Origin: Onthophagus taurus
Lineage: Eukaryota > Arthropoda > Insecta > Coleoptera > Scarabaeidae
Length of the DNA stretch: 64,000 nucleotides
Reading direction: 5' to 3'
NCBI RefSeq assembly: GCF_036711975.1
Contig: NC_091972.1
Span: 9,739,001-9,803,000, forward strand
This document shows positions 26,801 to 37,917 of this stretch, piece after piece. The stretch's first letter is position 1, and each line of letters opens with the position of its first letter. The notes below the pieces were generated by a model that saw only the letters and a program-made list of their open reading frames with translations, did not search any database and was not told the DNA's origin. Both the position numbers and the translations under genes were made by a program.

Positions 26801-29692
26801 TTATTTTTCGTCGATAAAAATACGAAAGAAAATAATGCAAGCACGTGGGTGGTGATTTGTATAATAAGAAGCGCGCGAAAATTCCCGTCTCCGACTGAGA
26901 GTGTTAAAAGATAATAATGCATAATGTATGTACTGTAATTATAGGTATATCTGAGCGAAGCGTAAAATTCGCTTTTACGGTCTCCTCGGCGATGAGAACT
27001 CAGAAACCAAGATCTTTGCCGCGTTTTACGTTTTAAATTAAAATTAAAATAAAAGAAAAGTAACCGTTTCAAGCATTAAATCATTTTCTTTTTTTCTTTT
27101 AGCCGCGAGCACATTTTTCTTTAATATCTTAATACATTTTTTTAATTATTATTATAAAAAGCTTATTAAATTTGTTTTTTTTTTTACTTTTTAGGTTGGT
27201 TTTCGCTTACTAACGAAAAGGGGGAAAAGTCAGCCATTGCACACTCGTCAATTTTACAACTTGTAAGGGAGCAAGTGTGTTCTTTTTTAAGTTTACAACC
27301 TTTTACGGCTTATGCGGGTCATAACCCTGATCCAGGTGGTAAGTAAAACAATTTTAATCATAAAAAAGTAATTTTATTGCATACTTTATCAAAATTAACA
27401 TTTCTCCTCTGATGATGGGTTTGCCCCAAATCAGCAAAGTTAATAGATTAAAATATACTAATAAGAAATTATTATAGGGGTCTATCATTTTGTTAAAAAA
27501 ATTTAATTTATACAAACCTACAAAAAATATTTGTTTTATTATTGTCAGTTTTCTTCAAGTATTTTGACATCCGTTATAATATTGTGACAACATTCATTTA
27601 TTATTTGATAAATTGTTTACTTTTTTATATTTATAATAAATAAAGTTCTATTTTTATCTTTTTCTTTATAGCTGAAATACCAGGAAAGGTGCAATATTTA
27701 AAAACACAAGTTAAAGGAGGTCAATTATTCCAATTAAGAGCAGTTTTCCAACATAAAGAGCACTTAGATAATGGAAGGCACTCCACAAAATCATCACACG
27801 TGTCTCGATCGGCGCGGGATAAAGATTTAGCAAATCGATACGCTCAAATAATAAGCCAAAATAACCAGGTAAGTGGAAAATATCAAAATTTTTAAGTGAA
27901 TTTACGCAAATATTATGCTTTGAGTTATTTAAAACATTGAACTCGACTAGACATTTTTATGTTTGACAGGAATTTTACGTTCCACTTACCACCAAAGGTG
28001 AATTCTACGAAACGCACAGTTCGATGAAGGCGAGACTTTGTTTTCAAGGATTGTTAGAGAAAACGGGACCTTTAGCACTTGATAAAGATTGTCTTTACAA
28101 AATAACGCATCTTTTAAGACGGATTGCTCTTCCAGTTAAAGTTAAATTGTTATCTGGACCTTTACCACCTGGATTACCCAAAGATTTTTCTGGTAATTTT
28201 TAAGTAACTAAAAAGTTGTTTTAATAAAAACGATTATTTTGTAGATACCTTTATCTTAGAGAAAAAAATTCAAGAACCTTTAATGGTAACTTGTACATTA
28301 CCATCTTCATCAGATTCGACTCAACATAACATAAGCTGTATTAATTTAAATTCTGGGGTAAAATTAACAAGGAGTATGTTAGGGTTTGAATCAGAAAACC
28401 GTTTATTTAAATCGCAAAGATTACAAACAGCTCTAGCTTATTGTCACAAAAACGTAGAAACTTGGTATAGAGAAGTAAGAATAGCTCCAAATTTACAACC
28501 ACTTAGTAGTAATAATATAAATAGTATAATTGGTAATTTACCACAAACTTCTTCTTCATCGTCATCTAGTCGTTCTCAACAACAAAAATTGGCGAATTTA
28601 GAAATTGAAGACGGGCAAGAATCAATAAATAAAAAGCAATTAATTACAAAAGAAGTTATAGAAAAGTTTCCAAAATCAAAAAAATGGTATAAACATTTAG
28701 TTAAATTAGGGATTAAATCGGATAACCCTTTGGATAAATACACCGAAATAGACGAAATAAATGGATTAGATGGAATGGAAAAAATAAAAAGCATAGAAAG
28801 ATACAAAGATATGTCTAGATTAATAGAAGAAAGATTCGGCAAAAGAAGTTATAATCCCGTTAAAAAATCAGCAAGTTTCATGTTTTCAACAAAACCCATA
28901 AATTTAGAAGAAAATTCAACAGAATCGAAAAGTTCACCAACATTACTAAAATGCCAAAGTTTAGATGCTCAAATTTACACAATCGATGAACCGAAAAAAC
29001 AACCCCCACCAAAACCAGAGCGAAGACATTCAAAATCAAACGTTTCCGATAACGTTAGCTTCGATTTTCAAATGTGCATCTTAGAAAACGACAATTCACT
29101 CCAACACGATAAATTAATTAAAAAAGAAGATTTAAACGAAATAAAAATCGTCGAAAACTCAGATAATATTAAACCATTAAAAAAATCTAAACCCGATTTG
29201 ATACCGACTTTACCAAAAAATGATGATAATTCCTATATTACCGATCGTTTATGTTCCGAGTTTCACGTTAAAACGAAAGTTCAAAAACGAATCATTACAA
29301 AACCAAATGAAATCAAACAAGAATTAACTAGATCTAATCATAATGCTAATGTTAAATCAGTTGTGGTTCAAGTACACAATGAAATTTCGAAAACGAAAAT
29401 GTTGAAGAAATTAAAAGGACCGGAAATTGATGATATTCCTTATAGTCAAGTGGCCGATGAGATTCGAGAGGATAGAAGCGGAGAAAAGAAGATTCCCGAT
29501 GAAAATATTTACGCGGAAATATGTGAAAACTCGAATGATACGTGTGATAGAAAACAAATTTGTCAGTGTAAAAGGACTAAAAAGAATTGTACCAATAAAA
29601 GTAGCGAGTACTGTTACGTTAAATTAGGCTCTAATGGGGATAGTGTTACTCAATCAGATTCAGACGAAGCTATTTATAATACATTAAGATAA
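23859..29692 (+). CDS. CABIT-domain adaptor protein (THEMIS/GAREM/serrano-like)
   Basis: Five exons: 23859-24543, 27195-27338, 27672-27868, 27970-28192, 28245-29692. They join in phase with good GT-AG sites and give 898 residues. Residues 1-165 are Ser- and His-rich and look disordered. From about 168 the sequence NAKDFLERFSLPRVVRV...LLLYRCIDSFTKVQA begins a CABIT fold that runs over exons 2-4 to about residue 500. The C-terminal part is charged and disordered, with a proline motif PPPKPERR near 670 and tyrosines in YxxV/I/L settings (YSQV, YAEI, YVKL, final YNTLR). Family knowledge: CABIT proteins are cytosolic adaptors; THEMIS and GAREM bind Grb2 through such proline and tyrosine motifs, and a Drosophila relative affects epithelial polarity. 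Adaptor use here is inferred. I see no SAM domain. Intron 1 (2.65 kb) holds repeats. Polyadenylation probably falls near 29790 or beyond. Confidence 0.82.
24588..25698. repeat. Split CTAG-rich hairpin with LINE tail between the arms
   Basis: In intron 1 of the CABIT gene, the left arm (24588-24645) has CTAGATCTAGAACTAG then TTCGGGTTAAGCCGTGCGTC. The right arm (25620-25698) has GATCTAGTTCTAGGTCTAG and the inverse GACGTACGGCTAAACCCGA. Between them, about 24680-24800 reads a LINE tail (KMLRVRKWKAKARDRREW then a TRGL end). So either a hairpin was split by an insertion, or the arms are the inverted ends of one 1.1-kb element. Confidence 0.5.
25960..26230. promoter_or_regulatory. CpG-richer island in CABIT intron 1
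   Basis: A stretch with GAGCCGCC, TCTCGTCTCTCTTGAGACGACGG and GGCGTATACGCC stands out from the AT-rich intron and is not part of a recognised repeat. It could be an enhancer or alternative promoter. The evidence is composition only. Confidence 0.25.
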
Positions 29693-29923
29693 TAAACTTT
29701 ATAATTAATTTAAAAAAATTCTTTGTATATAATCTAGGTTTTATTTTTTTATTATCTTTTTCATTTAAGCTTTAATGTAAAAGTTAAGTAAATAAATTGT
29801 TTTATATGAAATATTTGAAGTTTTCTTGAGTAAAATTAAGTGCTTTAAAAATACTTAAGAATAATTCATTTATGTTTAATAATTGTAATAGGATATATTT
29901 TCACCATGTGTTAATATTTTAAA

Positions 29924-32315
29924 AGAAAAATAATGTAATGATCTTTGGTGATAATTTATTAATTTATCGTCTAGACCTGGTTTCGGGCCTTGCCCTTCAT
30001 CAGTAGATTAGACCCTACAATGTACAAAAATGTAAGATAGTAACATTAGAAAAAATTAAGGTTAAAGTAGCATTGAAAGTAATGTATATAAAAAAATTAA
30101 AAACTAAACTCACGACAATATTAAAACTTTGCAAAACAATTATCAGCAAGCATAGGTTCTTAACTAGTTAATTTTGAGTGAACTTGATATTATTAAAAGA
30201 AAACTGTTGTTAAACATTGAATTTATAAATCAAGTTTCGATATTAGAGGTTAAATTCAAGTTCACAGTGACAAGATGAATTGTGGATAAAGTAGATAACT
30301 ATTGAGGGTATAAATTTGAATTTAAATGAACAAAACTAAAACAAGACAAAAAGTAATTCAAAATTTTTGGATTTTATTACTAATTACTTTTTGTCTTGTG
30401 TTAGTTTTGTTCATTTAAGTTCAAATTTATACTGTGTTTCTAACTGTAACAATAGTTATCTACTTTACCCACAATTCATCTTGTCACTGAACTTGAATTT
30501 AACCTCTAATATCGAGACTTGATTTATAAATTCAATGTTTAACAACAGTTTTCTTTTAATAATATCAAGTTCATTCCAATTAACTAGTTAAGAACCTTTG
30601 TTTGCTGATATCTTAATGTGAATATTGTATATATGTTTTGCAAAGTTTTAATGTTGACATGAGTTTAGTTTTTAAGTTTTTTTATATACATTACTTTCAA
30701 TGCTACTTTAATCTTAATTTTTTCTAATGTTACTATCTTATATTTTTGTACATTGTAGGGTCTAATCACAGAGTATGCAGAGGCCGGACTCCGGCTATTA
30801 AATTGGCACTCCTATCTATCCTTGTTCAACTAATGAAAACTTCGTATGATACTTTCTCTCTCACATAAACTGATCGATGTAGATGGCGCAATGGTCGCGT
30901 TACAGTAGTATTTAAAGAAACCAATAGATGGCACCATTTATTTCAAAATTTTTAAGTCGTAAACTCGTAGAGTTTAAAGAAGGCAATAGATGGAGCCATG
31001 TATTTCAAGTCGTAAATCTGTAAATCCCAAAGCTACGTCCAGTTGGTCCAGTTCTATCAGAATTTGCGTGACTTGCTTATTCAGCCATTTAAAAATTTGT
31101 ATCTACTTCATCAATCTTTTATCTGTGTCTTGTTTAATTATTGTGTAGTTTTGCCTGTTTATTACATAAATTTGTTTAGTAGTTTATTTGTTTGTATACC
31201 TTAGTTTTCATTAGTTTATTACCATAGTTCGTTATCTTAGAATTAGTTAGTTTTTAAGGCCTAGTCGAGTTTTATAGTAGAATTTAGTTGTAATGGATAG
31301 GAATTGCTACATTTGCGGACGTTCGGTAGAGGAAGTGGCATTCAAGACTTAATTTTGTTCCTTTTTGTTTTGTTTTAATTCTTGTCTTGGTCGCTCTGTT
31401 ACTTTATTCTACTCACTGAAATATTGTTCCTTTTCGCTTTGTTTTAATTCTCGTCTTGGTCGCTATGTTATAATTTATTCTGGTCGCTGAAATATTGTTC
31501 TAATTGATACGAACAGAGACAAATAAAAAGAAATATTAAAGTTTATATAAATTCTTAATTTGAAAACAATAATTACTTTATAAGTAAAACAACATTTTAT
31601 CATTAATTCTGTCTACTGCTCGTTTTCGCTGTAATACTTTTAATTTTAGTCGCTTTGTAGAATTTTTTTATTCTGGCTGTCTTAAATCTGTTGTTTGCAA
31701 CTGCAATTTGTATTCCTAAATTTGTCTAGAAATTTATTTGACTTATGGTATGTTAGAGTTTTTCTTGGGTTTTCCTCTAGCCTTGAAGCAAATGCTTTAC
31801 CATTGTACAAAAACGCCCCCATGAAAACGATTAAATGTAAATATTTGTCTATAAATATACATAGATTTGTTCTTCTGAAGTTTGCATTTTTATTTAATAA
31901 TATTTTATAGTTTTTTTTAATAACAAGTTCAAAAAATCACTGTTTTCATCTTACAACTTGTTCAAGTTTTGAGATGAAAATTTATGATATTTTGGAACTT
32001 GTTATTAAAAAAAATTTTAAAGAGTAATGAGATTTATATTCAAACGAGCATTCAAATTCCCGCTCGTATTTATCGATCCACTACACTACCGCCATCTACA
32101 TCGATTCAGTTTATGTGAGAGAGAAAGTACCATACGAAGTTTTCATTAGTTAAACAAGGATAGATAGGAGTGCCACTTTTATTAGCCGGAGTCCGGCCTC
32201 TGTATACTCTTTGGGTCTAATCTACTGATGAAGGGCAAGGTCAGAAACCAGGTCTAGACGATAAATTAATAAATTATCACCAAAGTATCATTACATAATT
32301 TTTCTTTTAAAATAT
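29924..32315. mobile_element. Foldback element with ~430-bp inverted arms, interrupted
   Basis: The left arm (29924 to about 30355) and right arm (about 30375-30767 plus 32213-32315) are near-perfect inverse copies. Shared strings include CTAGACCTGGTTTC, GTCTAATCTACTGATGAAGG and AACAACAGTTTTCTTTTAAT, around a short centre near 30360-30375. There is no coding capacity. A separate 1445-bp element sits inside the right arm. The element begins about 230 bp after the CABIT stop codon. Confidence 0.8.
30768..32212. mobile_element. 1445-bp TIR element with a 10-bp target duplication
   Basis: The ends read ACAGAGTATGCAGAGGCCGG and the inverse of AAAGAGTATACAGAGGCCGG. TIRs run well over 100 bp through GGCACTCCTATCTATCC, ACTTTCTCTCTCACATAAAC and CGATGTAGATGGCG. 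The flanks carry GGGTCTAATC on both sides (30758-30767, 32213-32222). A 9-10 bp duplication points to the Mutator-like superfamily; 8-bp groups fit less well. No transposase is seen. A 20-codon frame at 31293 starting MDRNCYICGRSVEE is a possible leftover zinc-finger start. A 49-bp palindrome lies near 31925-32010. Confidence 0.75.
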
Positions 32316-32881
32316 ATTTAATAAGTAATACACCATAAAAGTATTTACATCAATAATACATGAATATCTACAAAGAACACTCAAAATAGAAGCGCAGTAG
32401 GGATTCTGGAAGAATAGAGGCACAACAGATGCAATTTTAATAAAATTATTAAGCAGATTATAGAAAAACCAAAAGAATTTAATAATCCCTCCAATATATT
32501 AGAAGATAAAAATGTACCAACACAAATCATAGACATATACACCAAGGATACCATTAAAATGATACTTATTGTTAGTTGATAACTGGCTTATTATGTCCAT
32601 TTAAACTATTTTTAGGATAACCTTTTTATTTCAGTTAGATCTGATTGTAGCTTTGAAACAGAAAATTAGTTGTGCCTTTATGGCTACTTTTAATCAGCTT
32701 TTTAATTAGATATTTGGGTTAAGTGGTCAATTTAAAATTGACAACATAAAATAAAACCTTTAAAATAAACCTTTTCATTAGACATGAAACAAGAAATATT
32801 TATATTTAATTTATTTTATTCATAATGATTAAGAGTAAATACAAATTTATCTGTTTAGAAAAAACAATAGAACAATAAATT
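32316..32881. other. Intergenic, nothing recognised
   Basis: AT-rich sequence with no supported gene or named repeat, lying between the foldback element and gene A. Confidence 0.35.
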
Positions 32882-33238
32882 TTAATTTCGACGAGATTGA
32901 GAATAAGCATCGTTATTAGGATTAAGTTGCCTAGACCTGTTGTCCACGCTAGCGTTTTCAGCGTCAGCTTTAAAATGAAACAAAAATTAATACACAAATT
33001 TAGAATTATTTTAGAAAAATGAAATGTTACCTGTTCGAACGTTATGGTAAGCACGATTATTTGGATTCATTTGGTCGGACCTATGATCCACGTTAGATTT
33101 TATAGCGTCAGCTTTAAAACGAAACAAAAATTAATACACAAACTTAGAATTATTGTTAAAAAAAGAGAATTTATTACCAGTTCGAACATTCCTGTAAGCC
33201 TCATTATTGGGATTCATCTGATTGGCGTGATTATCCAT
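32882..33238 (-). CDS. NPNN mini-exon gene A (unknown function)
   Basis: Reverse-strand exons 33178-33238, 33031-33111 and 32882-32967 join with phase-1 introns of 66 and 63 bp to a 75-residue protein starting at ATG 33238. Each exon encodes one copy of a module of the form (D/N)(H/N)(A/R)xxQ(M/L)NPNNxAYxx(V/S)R. Exon 1 reads NQMNPNNEAYRNVRT; exon 2 and exon 3 both begin with ADA and read DQMNPNNRAYHNVRT and RQLNPNNDAYSQSRR. Exons 2 and 3 and the introns before them are near-copies, so an exon-plus-intron duplication is evident. There is no signal peptide or membrane segment; it is hydrophilic and Asn-rich. A CATAAAAGG TATA-like box lies at 33334-33342, about 95 bp upstream of the ATG. Related to genes B and C. 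I do not recognise the family and propose no function. The model rests on splice sites and module conservation. Confidence 0.68.
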
Positions 33239-33333
33239 TTCCGCTTTATCAATGATGGTGTAAAAATCTTTTACTTGGTGAATAAGTCGATGGCTGTACG
33301 AATTGTACTGTGTAGAAACGATTAGTTTGGGCT

Positions 33334-33342
33334 CCTTTTATG
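33334..33342 (-). promoter_or_regulatory. TATA-like box of gene A
   Basis: CATAAAAGG on the minus strand, about 95 bp before the gene A start codon, with TTTCTACACAGTACA some 30 bp downstream as a possible initiator. Inferred from position only. Confidence 0.35.
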
Positions 33343-34002
33343 CGCTGCGAGCGAATATTAGTGGAGAAGATAACAAAACTTTGTTTTATTGTTTATGGTT
33401 TAATTTATCGGTTATGTGCGAGTTACAAAACAAAAAAAAAACGTTTTGAAAATGTTTACGCAAGAGTGGAAAGGGATTTTTAAAATATGGAATTTAAGAC
33501 ACCTAATTAGAAATAGCAAAAAGCTGTTAGAAACAATCTGGTGTTGACTAATTCCTAATTTGAATATAAAATTGTGCACAATACCTAAGGACATGCTACG
33601 AGAAGTGGTTACCATTTTCTCTTGGAAACGACTCTCAAGGGTTCCAGCAATGAAAGAGTAGGCATAACAAGAAAAGTTAAAGCATCAAGCAAGGGGATAT
33701 TCTTCTCAGGATACGGTAAAGCTGCTGCATAGTGGTTAAATGTTAGCTCATTCAAAAGTATGTTGACAGTAAAATGATATGAGTTTAATTATTCAAATAA
33801 TTTAATTTAGTTTGGTTCACTTATGCCAGGATCTTTTATTAATTTAAGCCTTAATGTACCAAAAATCATTAAAATGTATGACACCTTACCATTTATATTT
33901 TCTAAAATTGTCTGAATTTTTTTACAAGCTTTAGTTAAAAAAACACAGTAATACAGTATTATTAAAAAGTTTGTATTTCGACTCAAAATAGAAGACATGA
34001 CT
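33343..34002. other. Spacer between genes A and B
   Basis: No gene is supported. At 33930-34002 it shares sequence with the 3' flanks of gene C (about 42590-42640) and with 34630-34690, including TTTCGACNCAAAATAGAAGA, so it belongs to the duplicated block. Confidence 0.4.
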
Positions 34003-34273
34003 TTAAACAAAAAAATATATATAAAAAGCAATGATTACTATAACTATTATTAAAAACTCCATGGTGTGGTTTTGAGTGCTATTGGTATTAGAATTTCCAG
34101 AATCTATATATTGTTAATATATTTTTAACAAATACTTATTTTATTTTAATTAATGTAAAATACTTACTTGTACTCTGATTAGATGGTTTTTTAGAATAAC
34201 CTCTCGATTGCCAATAGGCGTCATTATTTTGATTAAGTTGTTTGGCACGATTATCACGAGTTAGTTTATCCAT
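34003..34273 (-). CDS. NPNN gene B, with altered hydrophobic C-terminus
   Basis: Exons 34168-34273 and 34003-34103 (phase-1 intron, 64 bp) give 68 residues from ATG 34273. Exon 1 is almost identical to gene C: MDKLTRDNRAKQLNQNNDAY, then WQSRGYSKKPS. Exon 2 starts NSGNSNTNSTQ like gene C, but a deletion of about 35 bp fuses it to former 3' untranslated sequence. The frame now ends HTMEFLIIVIVIIAFYIYFFV, a hydrophobic tail that could anchor in a membrane. The promoter is conserved with gene C (TATAAATAA, CATATG). It may be a recent neofunctional copy or a decaying pseudogene; function unknown. Confidence 0.55.
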
Positions 34274-34324
34274 CTTAACCGGATCTCTTTCAATTCACAT
34301 ATGTTAAAACGAAAGCAGTGCCGG

Positions 34325-34333
34325 TTATTTATA
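34325..34333 (-). promoter_or_regulatory. TATA box of gene B
   Basis: TATAAATAA on the minus strand, 52 bp before the start codon. The region from here to the ATG (GGCACTGCTTTCG, TTTAACATATGTGAATTGAAAG) is nearly the same as in gene C, which argues for a conserved core promoter and leader. Confidence 0.6.
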
Positions 34334-34495
34334 TCAGTTGTTCTTTATAAGATAAATCCCTCAATTCTGAACTAAAAAATTGTTTTCTTTAACGTAATAA
34401 TAAAAAACAATTTTTAAATAAAAAGAAAACGGTGAAATATTTAACATAATCTGGAAATTGCATTTATTTATAGCATAATTAAAGGTATTGATTCA

Positions 34496-35330
34496 TCAAA
34501 CCCAATTTTTTAATCGCTACGGTTTAGAATTATCAGTTGCATTTTATTACAATTTTCATAACGTAAAAAGGGTATTCCCCTGAGTTTATCTATTTGGAAT
34601 AAGATTTATATTACATAACATGTTATCTGTTGTCAAACTATTTTTTTTTAGTTATTTCGACACAAAATAGAAGATAACACATAGTGATTTAAAACAAACA
34701 CAATTTTAAAAAACTTATTGGTTATGATTACTTCTAATTATTTAAAAACTCCATGGTGTGGTTTAATCATTTCTTCTGATTGGCAGCCGATGAGTATCTT
34801 TGAGTTGTATTGATTTTCAGTTTTTTGAACTGTCCTTGATTTATACATCGTATGTAGTATATAGACTATTCAGGGAATACCCTGAGTTTATCTATGAATA
34901 TGAAATAAAGCAACTTGGGCAAACTATAGTGAAATCTATTTTCTAGTAGAATTAAATTAAAACAGCAATTACATTTTTGATAATGTGCCACATTTGAAGA
35001 ATAACTCCACCTATTTTTACATTTTTTGGTGTGAAATGCATATTTTCTCCGTTAGACCTCGTTAGAATGGATTTCGGATATAACGGACAAAATATTTTTA
35101 TGTCATATAGGTCTATATACTATTAATATTATCTATTTAATATATTAGTATATTTAAATAAAAATGTTAGCGCTCATAGATAGAATCCAAATCAGGTTAT
35201 TCCCCCAAGTCACTCTATTCATGTTCATAAATAAACTCGGGGTATTCCCCGAAGTGTCTATACGATGTATAAATCAAGACCGGTTCAAAATACTGATAAA
35301 CCTAAATGATAGCGATTAAAAAATTGGGTT
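34496..35330. repeat. Palindromic mosaic with partial NPNN gene copy
   Basis: CAAACCCAATTTTTTAATCG at the left end is inverted at the right end (35306-35330). TGATTTATACATCGTAT and the GGGAATACCC segment at about 34835-34900 recur inverted at 35200-35290. At 34735-34790 the minus strand keeps the last codons of a gene C-like exon (CAATCAGAAGAAATGA) and its 3' flank. The region at 42850-43250 is another copy in forward orientation. There is no coding capacity left. Confidence 0.65.
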
Positions 35331-36473
35331 TGATAAATGAATTTTATTGAAAACACGTTTAATTGTGTTGTAAATAAATAAAATTTTCAGTTTATGTTAA
35401 TTATCTGAAATTTTTTAAACAGTATTATCTTTACGTTAAGAGGATAACCTATTAGCGAAAACAACGAATACCATTTTATTCAGCCATCGTTTAAAATTTT
35501 TGTATGTTTGTTACATCAAAATTTGTATTTTTTTATATAGTTTTTAGTGATGCATTTAGTTTTTTCAAAAAATGTCGCGTAACGTTTCTAAAATCACGTT
35601 TTAAAAAATTTTTAAAAACGGAATGCATCACCAGGTAGTGAAATGTAAAGTAAATCATATTTAAAGAATTCAATTTTTTTATTAAATGCAGCAAATTTAA
35701 ATAAAATGGGTTTAAAACGTTTAGTCGGTTTTGATTGCTTTCGGAGTATAAATACGGCAACATCGCAAATATTGCTCCGTCCCAAACATTGCCCGAGACA
35801 TAGTGGAGCTCGGTATTCTCGGTAACCGAGACGTCGGCGTAGTGTCTCCAAAAAAAAACAAACCTGAAGCGATTAATATTTTCAGATAGATCAAAAAATT
35901 TTTATATCACTAATTTAAATTTAAACATTTAATTTACGTAGGATGCAAAACAATGTTTAAGTGTGGCAATAAATTTTTAATAATGAGAATATTTGCACAA
36001 TTATCTGATCATTTACTATTAGATTAATTATTAAAATAAATACCAAAGGTATATTTTAAAATAAATAATACAACATAAATAATAAAAAAATATATTAACT
36101 CATAAAAAACTAAAAATTTTCTTAATAAACAATTTTTGCATTTTTTCAAAAATTTTCTGCTGCAAGGGAGAAAAAATTTGGAGAAAAACAATCTCTATCA
36201 AATGAACCTAACAAAAGGGACATTGCCATTTAAAACAATTCAAGTGTTATTCGTTGCTCATTTGTTTTCTGAAATATAAACAATTGAATGCTGTCCTATT
36301 ATGGCAAATAAAATATTAAACAACTTTTGTATAAAATGTTTTTTTATAAAGTCAACATTTGCCGAGATATATACTATATTCCAGGTTCTGTAAGTGGTGG
36401 CATAATTTCAACCACATATACTGCTAGAGCAAAAATTATGACAACTAGTGTAAACGTTTTTAATCTTTAAATA
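35331..36473. other. Spacer with an orphan TATA box and CpG-rich patch
   Basis: Mostly AT-rich. At 35749-35756 a TATAAATA is followed by a CpG-rich stretch containing a CTCGGTATTCTCGGTAACCG hairpin (about 35809-35830). No open frame follows it on the plus strand. It could be a TE promoter or a small RNA gene; not resolved. Confidence 0.3.
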
Positions 36474-37917
36474 CAGGATGATTTATTAGCTCACCATTAA
36501 ACTTTCACATATGATAGCTAATCCAATTATCAAAGAACATATGTCCTATTTCAATTATTTACGAAATTATAACACTTTAAAGTTTTCTGCAGCGAATGTA
36601 TTAATAGTCAGTAAAAACTTGTCATTGTAATATGTCAGTTTGCTGTAAGGTTTAATTATTACATACAAGAAGAAACTCAAAATCTATATACGCTTATAGC
36701 ACTGAAGAGTATGCTGATATAATTTTCGTGTATGGTTTTTACAATTGAAATGCTCGACAATTAGTACCAGAATATCAAGAAAGATTTCCACAGCGTCATT
36801 TGCCATATTATTCAGTTTTTAGCAATTCTTTCAGAAGACTTCGAGAAACAGGTAATCCTATTCGACCGCATGTAGTTAATGTAGAGGACGAAGAAACTGT
36901 AATTAATGCTGTCATTGATAATCCTTATATCAGCACTCGAAGAATAGCACACAACATACATGTAAGTCAAAATTTTGCATGGCGCGTATTGAACCGCCAA
37001 GTCCTTCATCCGCATCGTAAACAGAACGTTCAAGCTCTACAGCCAGGAGATAATCAGCAACAGTTAGCATTTTGTGAATGATTATTGTAGTAACATGCTC
37101 AAAATAATGACTTCATTTCAAATGTTCTCTAGACAGATGAATCATGTTTTACACGAGATAGTATAAATAATTACCATAATGAACATATCTGGGCATTACA
37201 AAATCCGCATGCGATTAGACTAAGAAAATTTCAACAACGTTTCAGCATCAACGTTTGGGGTGGAATATTTAACAACAATTTACTAGGTTTGCTTGTACTT
37301 GATGGACGTTTGAACGCTGTAAATTACAGATTTTTTTTGAACAATACTCTTTTTTATTTACTTGAAGATATAGCTCTTAATGTAATTCAAAATATCTGGT
37401 ACTAGCACAATGATGCCCACCTCATCACGGAAGAGTAGTTGTCGAGTGGTTAAATCAATATTTTCCAAACAAGTGGATTGGTAATAATGGTCCATTTGCT
37501 TGGCCACTTAGATCCCCCGACCTTAATCCATTGGATTTCTACTTATGGGGTCATATGAAACAAATTGTGTATCAAGTGGAAATTAACACACGAGAACAGT
37601 TATTAAACAGAATACAAATGGCTGCTACTGAAACAAGAAATCAACCAGACATTTTAATTCGTCTGAAGAACTCTTTAATTTGTCATTGTGAAGCATGTAT
37701 TCCTCCTTCAGAAGGAGGCTATTTTGAACAATATTTGTAATATTTATGTGTTTTGAAAAAATGTAGCAGTTAATTATGATATAAAAATTAAAACTTTAAA
37801 GTGTTATAATTTCGTAAATAATTAAAATAGGACATATGTTCATTAACATTTTTTTTTTGTAATTGGATTAGCTATCATATATGACAAAGTTTGATGGTGA
37901 GCTGATAAATCATCCTG
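36474..37917 (+). mobile_element. Tc1/mariner-superfamily element, long TIRs, broken transposase
   Basis: The ends read CAGGATGATTTATTAGCTCA and its inverse. TIRs of about 120 bp extend through ACATATGTCCTATTT and TTACGAAATTATAACACTTT, with TA on both sides (36472-36473, 37918-37919). One frame gives an N-terminal helix-turn-helix region (RFPQRHLPYYSVF...RRLRETGNP, then ISTRRIAHNIHVSQNFAWRV). It is followed by TDESCFTRD, INVWGGIF, HNDAH and RSPDLNPLDFYLWGHMK, the DDE/D catalytic order. Nonsense codons (near 36749, 37079 and after) make it dead. It inserted beside the NPNN gene block. Confidence 0.85.

Noticed and set aside
28576..28842. 88-codon antisense frame in the last CABIT exon
   Set aside because: Shadow of the Lys/Ile-rich coding sequence; no independent signal.
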